Source: JBOGEB01 sp050743125
Lineage (GTDB): Bacteria; Actinomycetota; Nitriliruptoria; Euzebyales; Egibacteraceae
Direction of reading: 5' to 3'
Assembly: GCA_050743125.1 (NCBI GenBank)
Contig: JBOGEB010000009.1
Location: 1 to 52,852, forward strand
DNA length: 52,852 nt
In this document: one piece after another, positions 17,731 to 25,203 of the stretch
How positions within the stretch are numbered: the stretch's first letter is position 1
Layout of the letters: every line of letters begins with the position of its first letter
Program-made: the position numbers and the translations under genes
The notes under the pieces: model-generated
Database searches by the model: none
What the model was told of the DNA's origin: nothing
The model's input: the letters and a program-made list of their open reading frames with translations, nothing else

Positions 17731-18762
17731 GTGTTTCTGGGATTGCTGCCGGAGCGGGGCGGCGCGCATCCTACGGGGGTGGACGAGTTCGGCCTCATCG
17801 CGCGGATCGCGCCGCTCCTCGCAGGCGCGGGCGGCGAGGTGCTCGTTGGCTACGGCGACGACGCCGCCGTGATCGAGGTGGGCGGCCGGGGTGTGTGCGT
17901 GACGGTCGACGTGCTCGTCGAGGACGTGCACTTCCGGCGGGACCTCTCGTCCTGGCCGGATGTCGGCTGGAAGGCGGTGGCGGTGAGCGTGAGCGACCTC
18001 GCCGCGATGGGCGCAACCCCGACCGGGGCCGTGATCGGGCTGTGCCGCCCAGCAGCGCTCGCCGAGGCCGACGTGGAGGCTTTGTACGCCGGCATGCGCC
18101 AGGCGTGCGATCGGTGGGGACTGCGGCTGCTCGGCGGGGACACCGTTCGTGGGCCGGCGCTCGTCGTGTCGGTCACGGCGCTCGGCGACGTCGACCCGGG
18201 GCGGGTGGTGACGCGCGGTGGTGGGCGACCGGGCGACCGGCTCGTGGTCGTGGGCGCGCTGGGGACGGCGGCTGCCGCGCTGCGCCAGGTCGAGGCCGGG
18301 CAGGAGCCCAATCCCGCGCTGCTCGCCGCTCACCGGCGCCCGGTGGCGCTGCCCGCCGCGGGCCGAGCGCTCGCCGCGCACGGCGCCCGGGCGATGATCG
18401 ACGTGTCCGACGGGCTCGGGGCCGACCTTGGGCACCTGTGCGCCGCGTCCGGGGTCGGTGCGCGGGTGTCGGCGGGTGCGCTGCCGGTCGCGTCCGGAGT
18501 CGCGGAAGCGGCCGGTGAGGATCTCTGGCGGGTCGTCTGCGGCGGGGGCGAGGACTTCGCCCTTGTCGCGGCGTTGCCCGCCCGGGCGGCCGAGGCCGCC
18601 GCCCGTGCGGCCAGCGCGGCTGAGGGCGTGCCCGCGGCGGTCGTCGGGGAGCTCACGCCGCCCGGTGGTACAGCGGCGGTCCTGCTCGAGCTGCCCGGGG
18701 GCGGCAGGCTCGTGCTTGACCGCATGGGCTATGACCACTTCGCGGGAGGAACCACGCCATGA
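17731..18762 (+). CDS. thiL: Thiamine-monophosphate kinase
   Basis: ThiL phosphorylates thiamine monophosphate to the active diphosphate. The protein has DEFGLIARIAPLL at the start, the nucleotide-binding VGYGDDAAVIEV, DVLVEDVHFRRD with metal-binding aspartates, AVSVSDLAAMGATPTG, LLGGDTVRG and MIDVSDGLGADLGHL, followed by CGGGEDFALV. All are standard for the family. GTG 17731 gives 343 residues; GTG 17779 (VDEFGL) would match the usual start better. It ends in an ATGA overlap with thiD, indicating one operon. Confidence 0.93.
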   Translation: MFLGLLPERGGAHPTGVDEFGLIARIAPLLAGAGGEVLVGYGDDAAVIEVGGRGVCVTVDVLVEDVHFRRDLSSWPDVGWKAVAVSVSDLAAMGATPTGAVIGLCRPAALAEADVEALYAGMRQACDRWGLRLLGGDTVRGPALVVSVTALGDVDPGRVVTRGGGRPGDRLVVVGALGTAAAALRQVEAGQEPNPALLAAHRRPVALPAAGRALAAHGARAMIDVSDGLGADLGHLCAASGVGARVSAGALPVASGVAEAAGEDLWRVVCGGGEDFALVAALPARAAEAAARAASAAEGVPAAVVGELTPPGGTAAVLLELPGGGRLVLDRMGYDHFAGGTTP

Positions 18763-19553
18763 CCCTGCCCACGGCGTTGACGATCGCGGGGTCGGACTCC
18801 GGTGGTGGGGCCGGCATCCAGGCGGACCTCAAGACGTTTCAGGAGCTCGACGTCTTCGGGACAACCGTCCTTGTCGCGCTCACCGCCCAGAACACTGTAG
18901 GGGTCCACGGTGTCCACGAGGTGCCTGCCGACTTCGTCACCGCCCAGCTCGACGCCGTCGCAACCGACCTCGGCATCGACGCGGCGAAGACCGGGATGCT
19001 CGCGAACGCCGCGATCATCCACGCCGTCGCCGAGGGCGTCGTGCGCCACGGCATCGCCAGGCTGATCGTGGACCCCGTGTGCACGTCGACGCAGGGCGAC
19101 CCGCTCCTGCGGCCCGACGCGGTACACGCGCTGCGCGAGCGGCTGCTCCCGCTCGCCGAGGTCGTCACCCCGAACCTCCGCGAGGTCGCCGTTCTGTGCG
19201 GCGTTGAGGTGTCCGGCGTCGGCGACCTCCAGCGCGCCGCGGTGGCGATGAAGGACCTCGGATCCCGCTGGGTGCTCGTCAAGGGCGGGCACCTGCCCGA
19301 CAGCGACGACGCCGTGGACCTGCTCTACGACGGCGAGCAGGCGCTACGGATCTCCCGCGCCCGCCTCGACATCCGCGACACCCACGGCACCGGCTGCACG
19401 CTCGCGGCCGCGATCACCGCGTACCGCGCCCGCGGGCTCGACGTCATCGACGCGGTCTGGGCCGCGAAGGAGTTCGTCACCGGCGCCATCCGCCACGCCC
19501 TCCGCCTGGGCAAGGGCATCGGCCCCGTCGACCACGGCTGGCGCCGCCGCTAG
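18759..19553 (+). CDS. thiD: Hydroxymethylpyrimidine(-phosphate) kinase
   Basis: The 264-residue ribokinase-fold enzyme phosphorylates HMP and HMP-P to the pyrimidine diphosphate used in thiamine synthesis. Recognised motifs are IAGSDSGGGAGIQADLKTF at the N-terminus, TAQNTVGVHGV, KTGMLANA, DPVCTSTQGDPLL, VTPNLREVAVLCG and the anion-hole motif DTHGTGCTLAAAI near the C-terminus. The start overlaps the thiL stop. The last four bases overlap the 3' end of the convergent rpmB gene. No TPP riboswitch is visible near the pair. Confidence 0.95.
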   Translation: MTLPTALTIAGSDSGGGAGIQADLKTFQELDVFGTTVLVALTAQNTVGVHGVHEVPADFVTAQLDAVATDLGIDAAKTGMLANAAIIHAVAEGVVRHGIARLIVDPVCTSTQGDPLLRPDAVHALRERLLPLAEVVTPNLREVAVLCGVEVSGVGDLQRAAVAMKDLGSRWVLVKGGHLPDSDDAVDLLYDGEQALRISRARLDIRDTHGTGCTLAAAITAYRARGLDVIDAVWAAKEFVTGAIRHALRLGKGIGPVDHGWRRR

Positions 19554-19753
19554 GCGGCGCGCTGGGGCGGGCGTACGACCTTGCCCGCCTTCATGCACTT
19601 CGTGCAGACAGTTGCCCGCCGAACTCCGCCGTTGACGAAGATGCGGATCCGCTGGACGTTTGGGTTCCAGCGCCGCTTGCTGCGCTTGTGCGAGAAACTC
19701 ACCTGGTAATTGAACTGGGGCCTCTTGCCACAGATCTCGCAGACGGCAGCCAT
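19550..19753 (-). CDS. rpmB: 50S ribosomal protein L28, zinc-binding form
   Basis: The 67-residue protein has the L28 pattern: VCEICGKRP at the start, VSFSHKRSKRRWNPNVQRI, and ATVCTKCMKAGKV at the end. The two CxxC pairs make this the zinc-binding type, which in zinc-starved actinobacteria can be replaced by a cysteine-free paralogue. The 5' leader on the minus strand contains a terminator-like hairpin (19882-19925), so expression may be attenuated. Confidence 0.95.
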   Translation of the reverse strand: MAAVCEICGKRPQFNYQVSFSHKRSKRRWNPNVQRIRIFVNGGVRRATVCTKCMKAGKVVRPPQRAA

Positions 19754-19881
19754 CGCAGGAGTCCTTGGGTCGCACAGCGTGAAGACGAGCCGGCAGCAGG
19801 CGCCGACGCTCGAGGGGGGATGGTAGCGAGCGGCCCGCCACCGCGCCAGGCGAGCTCTCGGCAGCTCGCCAGGACCGGTCG

Positions 19882-19925
19882 AAAAAACCGGAGATGCGGA
19901 GCTCTTGTGAGCTCCGCGTCTCCGG
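19882..19925 (-). terminator. Intrinsic terminator or attenuator in the rpmB leader
   Basis: On the minus strand a 17-bp stem (arms 19909-19925 and 19888-19904, one G-U wobble) with a four-base loop is followed directly by six U residues (19887-19882). No gene lies upstream of it on this strand, but a candidate -10 element TATAGT sits at 19969-19964, some 40 bp earlier. A transcript of about 75 nt would end here, or read through into rpmB, whose start is 130 bp further on. Leader attenuation or a small RNA both fit. Confidence 0.6.
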
Positions 19926-20034
19926 TGGCCGTGCCCGCTCGTGGCCTACGCACGACAGAGCGTACTATAGGTAAGGCAGATCTGTCACCTAGTAAGGGGA
20001 AGTTTTTATCCCCTGAGTATGGGTCCCTGCCTCA

Positions 20035-20167
20035 GTGGGTGTCTGAAAACTGCTTCGGGGGTCGCGTCGCGTCGGGTTCCGCATGAACACAAGGGTCGTG
20101 CCTCGTCCCGGAAAGAGGCTCCGAGCTGAAAGGGTGTGCGCGAGCGGAACCCGACGAGGCACGACCT
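20035..20167. repeat. Dispersed hairpin repeat, copy 1
   Basis: The stretch opens with a degenerate GTGTCTGAAAACTGCTTCGG and contains a long imperfect inverted repeat: arm 20060-20082 (ending GTCGGGTTCCGC) against arm 20144-20167 (GCGGAACCCGACGAGGCACG then ACCT). A third partial arm GGTCGTGCCTCGTCCCGG lies at 20094-20111. The same order of parts occurs in the copy at 22949-23042. It runs right up to the recG start. Confidence 0.6.
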
Positions 20168-20170
20168 CTC

Positions 20171-22318
20171 GTGAGGACCCCTAAACTCTCACCGGACATG
20201 GAGGCGCGCACATATCTCGAGGCGGACGTCGCCCAGGTCGAGGGGGTAACGCGCAAGGCGGCGGCGACGCTCTCGTCCTCCTTCGACATTCGCACGGTAC
20301 GGGACCTGCTGGAGCATTACCCTCACCAGGACAAGTACCGCGACGTGGGGGCGCGGATACCGCTCGCGGAGGCGCAGCTGGGCGAGCCGGTCACGATCGT
20401 CGGCCAGATCGCTGGCTGGAGCGTGCTCAAGCCGCGCCGCCGCTCGCTCGTCATCGCGAAGGCGACGATCCACGCCGATGACGGCGGCAAGGTCGATGCG
20501 CCGTTCTTCAACCAGGAGTGGCGGCCCCGGCAGCAGCCGCCCGGCACGCGTGTCGCGGTGAGCGGGGTCCTCGAACGGTTCCGCGGAGCCGCGCAGCTCA
20601 AGAACCCGACGCTCGTCGTCCTCGACGGCGCTGACGCTCCCGAGCAGCCGTTCGACCGGATCCAGCCGACCTACCCGGCGACCGAGGCGCTGGCGAGCCA
20701 TCGGATCGCGCGGTACGTCCGCAACGCGCTGGACCAGCTCGAGCCGGTCACCGATTTCCTGCCCGAGCCCTTGCGCCGGAAGCACCGCCTGCTGCCCCTG
20801 GACCAGGCGCTGCGCACGATCCACCGGCCGCCGGCGATGGCCGCGGTCCGCGCCGCCCGTGACCGCCTCGTCTACGACGAGCTGCTGTGCCTCCAGGTCG
20901 GGCTCCAGCGGCGCCGGCACCGGCTGGAGTCCGAGGCCGCTGGCCTCGTGCAGGCGCCAGGCGACGGCGGGCTGGCCGACCGGCTGCTCGGCGCGCTGCC
21001 TTTCATCCCGACGCACGCCCAGCTGCGCGCGCTCGCCGAGATCGGCGCGGACCTCGCCCGGGGAAAGCCGATGCACCGGCTGCTCCAGGGTGACGTCGGC
21101 GCCGGCAAGACGCTCGTGGCGGCGTGGGCGATGCTCGTCGCTGCCGACGCGGGCCGCCAGGCGGTGCTCATGGCGCCAACCTCGGTCCTGGCCGAGCAGC
21201 ACCTCCGCACGCTCAGCGACCTGTACGCCCCGCTCGGGGTGAACGCCGTGGGCGGGCCGCGTCTCGGGCTGCTGACCGGCTCGACCACCACACGGCAGCG
21301 GCGCGCGCTGCTGGCCGAGCTCGCCTGCGGTGACCTCACCCTGCTGATCGGTACGCACGCGCTGCTCGAGGAGCAGGTGGGCTTCTTCGACCTCGGCCTC
21401 GTCGTCATCGACGAGCAGCACCGCTTCGGGGTGGAGCACCGCACCCGGTTGCGTGACAAGCGCGTGGACCACTCGGCCCCCGACGTGCTCGTGATGACCG
21501 CGACGCCGATCCCGCGGTCGCTCGCGCTCACGCTCTACGGCGACCTCGACGTCACCCTCCTCGACGAGCTGCCGCCCGGCCGCCAGGAGGTCGCCACCCA
21601 GGTGCTCGCGTCCGACTCTCCGCGCCGGGCGCGCCTCTACGAGTTCATCCGGGAGCGAGTCGCCGCGGGCGAGCGCGCGTACGTCGTCTGCCCGCTGGTG
21701 GAGGAGTCCGAGGCGCTGGCCGTGGCGGCCGCGGAGGACGTGCACGAACGCCTCGCTGGCGAGGTTTTCCCGGATGTGGGCGTCGGCCTCGTCCACGGCC
21801 GTCTGCCGGCCGCCGAGCGCGACGCGCGCATGGACGCCTTCCGCCGCGGCGAGACGCCGATCCTGGTCGCGACGACCGTCATCGAGGTCGGCGTCGATGT
21901 GGCCGAGGCGACGATCATGGTGATCGAGGACGCCGACCGCTTCGGGATCAGCCAGCTCCACCAGCTGCGCGGCCGCATCGGCCGCGGCGACCGTAAGAGC
22001 TGGTGCGTGCTGTTCTCGCGTGACCCGGAGGCCAACCCGCGCCTGCAGGCGGTCGCCGCCACGCGGGACGGGTTCCGGCTCGCCGAGACCGACCTGGAGC
22101 TGCGCGGCGAGGGCAGCCTGTTCGACACCCGCCAGTCCGGGTTGCCCGATCTGAAGCTCGCACAGCTCATCCGCGACCTCGACTGGGTCGTGGCCAGCAG
22201 GTCGGACGCCCGTGACCTGGTCGAAGCCGACCCTGCCCTCGCTGAGCACGCCGCCCTCCTTCAAGAGGTGCGGCGTCGGTATGGCGACGAGCGCCTCGCC
22301 GCGCTGGAGTCGGGGTGA
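20171..22318 (+). CDS. recG: ATP-dependent DNA helicase RecG
   Basis: RecG reverses stalled replication forks and processes Holliday junctions. The 715-residue protein has the wedge/OB domain in its first 240 residues, then the helicase core: Walker A GDVGAGKTLVA near residue 306, MAPTSVLAEQH, DEQHRFGVEHR (motif II) near 413, TATPIPRSLALTLYGDLD, and the C-terminal QLRGRIGRG and TDLELRGEGSLFDTRQSG. GTG 20171 lies at the edge of a hairpin repeat; ATG 20198 is an alternative. Its length is normal. Confidence 0.95.
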   Translation: MRTPKLSPDMEARTYLEADVAQVEGVTRKAAATLSSSFDIRTVRDLLEHYPHQDKYRDVGARIPLAEAQLGEPVTIVGQIAGWSVLKPRRRSLVIAKATIHADDGGKVDAPFFNQEWRPRQQPPGTRVAVSGVLERFRGAAQLKNPTLVVLDGADAPEQPFDRIQPTYPATEALASHRIARYVRNALDQLEPVTDFLPEPLRRKHRLLPLDQALRTIHRPPAMAAVRAARDRLVYDELLCLQVGLQRRRHRLESEAAGLVQAPGDGGLADRLLGALPFIPTHAQLRALAEIGADLARGKPMHRLLQGDVGAGKTLVAAWAMLVAADAGRQAVLMAPTSVLAEQHLRTLSDLYAPLGVNAVGGPRLGLLTGSTTTRQRRALLAELACGDLTLLIGTHALLEEQVGFFDLGLVVIDEQHRFGVEHRTRLRDKRVDHSAPDVLVMTATPIPRSLALTLYGDLDVTLLDELPPGRQEVATQVLASDSPRRARLYEFIRERVAAGERAYVVCPLVEESEALAVAAAEDVHERLAGEVFPDVGVGLVHGRLPAAERDARMDAFRRGETPILVATTVIEVGVDVAEATIMVIEDADRFGISQLHQLRGRIGRGDRKSWCVLFSRDPEANPRLQAVAATRDGFRLAETDLELRGEGSLFDTRQSGLPDLKLAQLIRDLDWVVASRSDARDLVEADPALAEHAALLQEVRRRYGDERLAALESG

Positions 22319-22332
22319 GCGCCCCCTCGCCG

Positions 22333-22378
22333 TTGTGGCCAGGGTTCGTAACGCATGCGTTACGAACCCTGGCCACAA
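22333..22378. repeat. Perfect 46-bp palindrome between recG and rsmD
   Basis: The sequence is an uninterrupted perfect palindrome centred between 22355 and 22356; the half site begins TTGTGGCCAGGGTTCGTAAC. It starts 15 bp after the recG stop and ends 15 bp before the rsmD start. As RNA it could form a long stem without a useful loop and without a U run on either strand. It could be an operator, a termination site or a recombination scar. Confidence 0.7.
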
Positions 22379-22393
22379 ACGTGGAGTACCGCA

Positions 22394-22948
22394 GTGCGGG
22401 TCATTGCGGGTAGCGCCAAGGGGCGGCGGCTGCGGGCGCCGAAGGGTCGGGCCGTGCGGCCGACCAGCGACCGGGTGCGGGAGGCGCTGTTCGCGTCGCT
22501 CGGCGACCACATCCCCGGCGCGAGCGCGCTCGACCTGTTCGCGGGGTCAGGCGCGCTGGGGATCGAGGCGCTGTCCCGCGGCGCCCTCAGGGCAGTGCTC
22601 GTCGAGCGGAACCCGCGGGCGGTGGCCGTAATCGCCGAGAACCTCGCCCGCACCGGCCTGGCCGGACGCGCGCGGGTCGTCCGCGACGACGTCGCGCGTT
22701 TCTGCCGGGCACCGGGCAGCTCGTTCGACGTCGTTCTCGTCGATCCGCCGTACCTGCTGGGGACGCCGGAGGTCTACGCGCTGCTCGGCGACCTCGTCGC
22801 GGCTGGCGGCCTTGTCCGCAACGGCGTCGTGGTCGTCGAGCGGGACCGCCGTGACCCCACAAGCGCGGCCCCGGCGCCGCTGGGCCTGGCGTTGGCGCGC
22901 ACGGCCACCTACGGTGACACGGTCCTGCATTACCTCACCACGAGCTAA
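22394..22948 (+). CDS. rsmD: 16S rRNA (guanine966-N2)-methyltransferase
   Basis: About 184 residues starting at GTG 22394 (RVIAGSAKGRRLRAP), the usual N-terminus of RsmD. It has RPTSDRVREALFASLG, the SAM motif LDLFAGSGALGIEALSRGA and the catalytic DPPY in VVLVDPPYLLG. It methylates G966 in the small-subunit rRNA. The upstream ATG at 22355 lies inside the 46-bp palindrome and is less likely. recG-rsmD-coaD is a common actinobacterial order. Confidence 0.93.
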   Translation: MRVIAGSAKGRRLRAPKGRAVRPTSDRVREALFASLGDHIPGASALDLFAGSGALGIEALSRGALRAVLVERNPRAVAVIAENLARTGLAGRARVVRDDVARFCRAPGSSFDVVLVDPPYLLGTPEVYALLGDLVAAGGLVRNGVVVVERDRRDPTSAAPAPLGLALARTATYGDTVLHYLTTS

Positions 22949-23042
22949 GGGCGTGTTTGAGAATGGTCTTGGGAGGTCGTGCCTCGTCGGGTGCCGCTCG
23001 CGAACACCCTCTTAGGTCGCTGCACCCGACGAGGCACGACCT
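22949..23042. repeat. Dispersed hairpin repeat, copy 2
   Basis: It starts at the base after the rsmD stop with GGGCGTGTTTGAGAATGGTC and continues into a perfect 20-bp inverted repeat: arm 22974-22993 (AGGTCGTGCCTCGTCGGGTG) and arm 23023-23042, with a 29-base spacer. The arm sequence is shared with the repeat upstream of recG. As RNA it may also serve to terminate rsmD transcription. Confidence 0.7.
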
Positions 23043-23133
23043 TGTGTTCGTCAATCGCCGTGATATTTGATTATGGCTGCAGCAGTTTCGGCGGCCAGGG
23101 GCTGGGGGAGATGTTCTGAGGAGAGTTCAGCGA

Positions 23134-23610
23134 GTGACGGTCATGGCAGTGTGCCCGGGCAGCTTCGACCCGGTGACGAACGGACATCTCGACGTGTTGG
23201 AGCGGGTGGCGGCCTGCTTCGACCAGGTGCTCGTGGCCTGCATTGCCAACCCAAGCAAGCAGCCGATGTTCGACCTTGACGAGCGCGTCGACCTGCTCCG
23301 GCAGGCCACCAGCCATGTGGCGAACCTTGAGGTGGCCGCGTTCGACGGCCTGCTCGTCGATTTCTGCCGGGACCGCGGCGTCGGGCTGATCGTGAAGGGC
23401 CTGCGCGCGGTCAGTGATTTCGAGTACGAGCTGCAGATGGCCCAGATGAACGCGCAGATCGGCGGCGTGGAGACGCTGTTCCTGACGAGTTGTCCCGTAT
23501 ACTCCTTTCTGTCCTCCTCGCTCGTGAAAGAGGTCGCTCGTCTCGGGGGTGACGTGTCGAGCTTTGTCCCCCCGGTCGTGGCTCGCCGCCTTGCCGACAA
23601 GTTGCAGTAA
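23134..23610 (+). CDS. coaD: Phosphopantetheine adenylyltransferase
   Basis: The 158-residue enzyme makes dephospho-CoA from phosphopantetheine and ATP. It has the nucleotidyltransferase motif PGSFDPVTNGHLDVLERV, then RGVGLIVKGLRAVSDFEYE and the C-terminal SFLSSSLVKEVARLGGDVS. GTG 23134 has GAGGAGAG at a suitable distance; ATG 23143 is also possible. A coiled-coil gene follows 13 bp later. Confidence 0.95.
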   Translation: MTVMAVCPGSFDPVTNGHLDVLERVAACFDQVLVACIANPSKQPMFDLDERVDLLRQATSHVANLEVAAFDGLLVDFCRDRGVGLIVKGLRAVSDFEYELQMAQMNAQIGGVETLFLTSCPVYSFLSSSLVKEVARLGGDVSSFVPPVVARRLADKLQ

Positions 23611-23623
23611 AGGAAGCACGCCC

Positions 23624-24160
23624 GTGGACGTCGAGGCCGCTATCGCACAGCTGGAGCTGTTCCTCGCCGAGGCGCGCCCGGTCCCGCTCTCGGCATCGGT
23701 CATGGTGAACCGAGCGGAGATCGACGAGACCGTGGCCGCGATTCGGGCGGCGCTGCCTGAATCGATCCGCCAGTCCCGCTGGGTGCTGAACGAGCGCGAG
23801 GAGCTGTTGGCTCAGGCCGCCCGCGAGTCCGAGCAGATCGTCGCCCAGGGCCGTGAGGAGCAGCAGCGCATGCTGTCCCAGACTGAGGTCGTGAAGGAGG
23901 CGCAGCTCGAGGCCGAGCGGATCATCGCGACGGCTCACTTCGAGGCGCAGCAGATGCAGCAGGAGTGCGAGGATTACATCGACGGCAAGCTTGCGAGCTT
24001 CGAGATCGTCCTCCAGAAGACGATGCGCGCGGTTCAGAACGGCCGTGAGAGCCTCCGCGGTCGTCTCGTGAGCGACGAGCTTTCCGGCGAGCTGCCGGCG
24101 GCCGACCTGAGGTTCGACCCTGACCGGGCCGCCCAGTTCTACGACCACGAGTTGGGGTGA
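23624..24160 (+). CDS. Coiled-coil protein, DivIVA or ATP-synthase-b-like
   Basis: The 178-residue soluble protein starts at GTG 23624 (VDVEAAIAQLELFLAEARP), with AAGGAAG just upstream. The middle, from about residue 60 to 130, is a long charged coil (ESEQIVAQGREEQQRMLSQT and LEAERIIATAHFEAQQMQQ). A short, conserved-looking end, FDPDRAAQFYDHELG, closes it. Genes of this type sit between coaD and yceD in many actinobacteria. Their function is not established, although envelope or division roles are often suggested. Confidence 0.75.
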   Translation: MDVEAAIAQLELFLAEARPVPLSASVMVNRAEIDETVAAIRAALPESIRQSRWVLNEREELLAQAARESEQIVAQGREEQQRMLSQTEVVKEAQLEAERIIATAHFEAQQMQQECEDYIDGKLASFEIVLQKTMRAVQNGRESLRGRLVSDELSGELPAADLRFDPDRAAQFYDHELG

Positions 24161-24276
24161 CGAGCTGGGTGGGTGGGAGGGGCATGCGCGAGCCGTGATA
24201 CGCTGGCGCACCGTTCCAGCCTGCGGAGCTGCTCGCCCGCTTCCAGGACCTGTCAAGGCGGAGCCGTTCGTTACTC

Positions 24277-24858
24277 ATGACCACCGACACGGTGCTTTCG
24301 GTCGCCGGCCTGATCGACCGGCCCGGTGCCTCCCGCCGGGTCGACCTTGCGCTACCCGTGCCCGGGGACCTTGATCTGCTGCTCGCGACGGTGGCCGAGC
24401 CCATCCGGTTGGCGGGTGAGGTCGCGGGCGTCGTCGAGGGCGTGCTCGTCCGTGGGGTGTTGGGCGCTGACCTGCGGTTGCAGTGCGCCCGTTGCCTCGA
24501 GGACATCGCGGCCGCGGTCGCCACCGACGTGGTGGAGCTGTTCAGCGACCCGCTGCGGGTCGATCGGCTCAGAGCGGGGGCGCGGGGTGCGCAACCCCGC
24601 AAGCTCGTCGTCGCGCCCGAGGCCGTGATCGAGGAGGGCTACCAGATCGCCGATGGCACGATCAACCTCGACACGCTCGTGCGGGACGCCCTGGTGTCGG
24701 CGGTGCCGTGCCAGCCGCTGTGTGACGTCGCCTGCAAAGGGCTGTGTCCGGCGTGCGGGATCAACCGCAACGAGGTCGAATGCGCCTGCCAGGTGACAGC
24801 CGCCGACCCGCGGTGGGCGCCGCTGGAAAACCTGCGCCTGAAAGCCGACGGCGCCTAA
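24277..24858 (+). CDS. yceD: YceD/DUF177 family protein
   Basis: The 193-residue protein has the family's two cysteine pairs: LQCARCLEDI in the first half and the CxxCxxxC-type cluster CQPLCDVACKGLCPACG near the C-terminus. The end, ADPRWAPLENLRL, is standard. YceD homologues sit directly before rpmF and are linked to 23S rRNA accumulation in bacteria and plants. A promoter-like GTGATACGCT precedes it at about 24196. Confidence 0.88.
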   Translation: MTTDTVLSVAGLIDRPGASRRVDLALPVPGDLDLLLATVAEPIRLAGEVAGVVEGVLVRGVLGADLRLQCARCLEDIAAAVATDVVELFSDPLRVDRLRAGARGAQPRKLVVAPEAVIEEGYQIADGTINLDTLVRDALVSAVPCQPLCDVACKGLCPACGINRNEVECACQVTAADPRWAPLENLRLKADGA

Positions 24859-24917
24859 CCAACCTCCACCCGACCACACCAACCTCCCCCACCCGCCCAC
24901 CCGTAAAGGAACGAGCA

Positions 24918-25100
24918 GTGGCTGTCCCGAAGCGTAAGAAGTCGAGGTCACGCACGCGGCACCGCAAAGCCCAGTGGATGCGCACCTCCCCGCCGGCCAC
25001 GGCGGACTGCAAGCGCTGCAAATCGCCCGTCCGCCCGCACACGGTGTGCGGGGTCTGCGGGCACTACAAGGGCCGGCAGGTCGTCCAGGTGGGCGAGTAA
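24918..25100 (+). CDS. rpmF: 50S ribosomal protein L32
   Basis: The 60-residue protein begins at GTG 24918 (MAVPKRKKSRSRTRHRKAQW), with AAAGGAACG upstream. It has the L32 pattern and a four-cysteine zinc site, CKRC and CGVCG. It is followed by plsX about 100 bp later, the classic yceD-rpmF-plsX arrangement linking ribosome and lipid synthesis genes. Confidence 0.95.
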   Translation: MAVPKRKKSRSRTRHRKAQWMRTSPPATADCKRCKSPVRPHTVCGVCGHYKGRQVVQVGE

Positions 25101-25203
25101 CGGCCCAGCGAGGAGGTTCCATGCACCGAACCCTCCTGTGCTGCGCAGAGTTCGCCCGGCATTCCGGGTCAACGCTGCACGATGCCACCTGATCCAGGCA
25201 GAG

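Noticed and set aside
18700..19560. TPP riboswitch associated with thiL-thiD
   Set aside because: No conserved TPP-box sequence is visible upstream of thiL or inside the operon.
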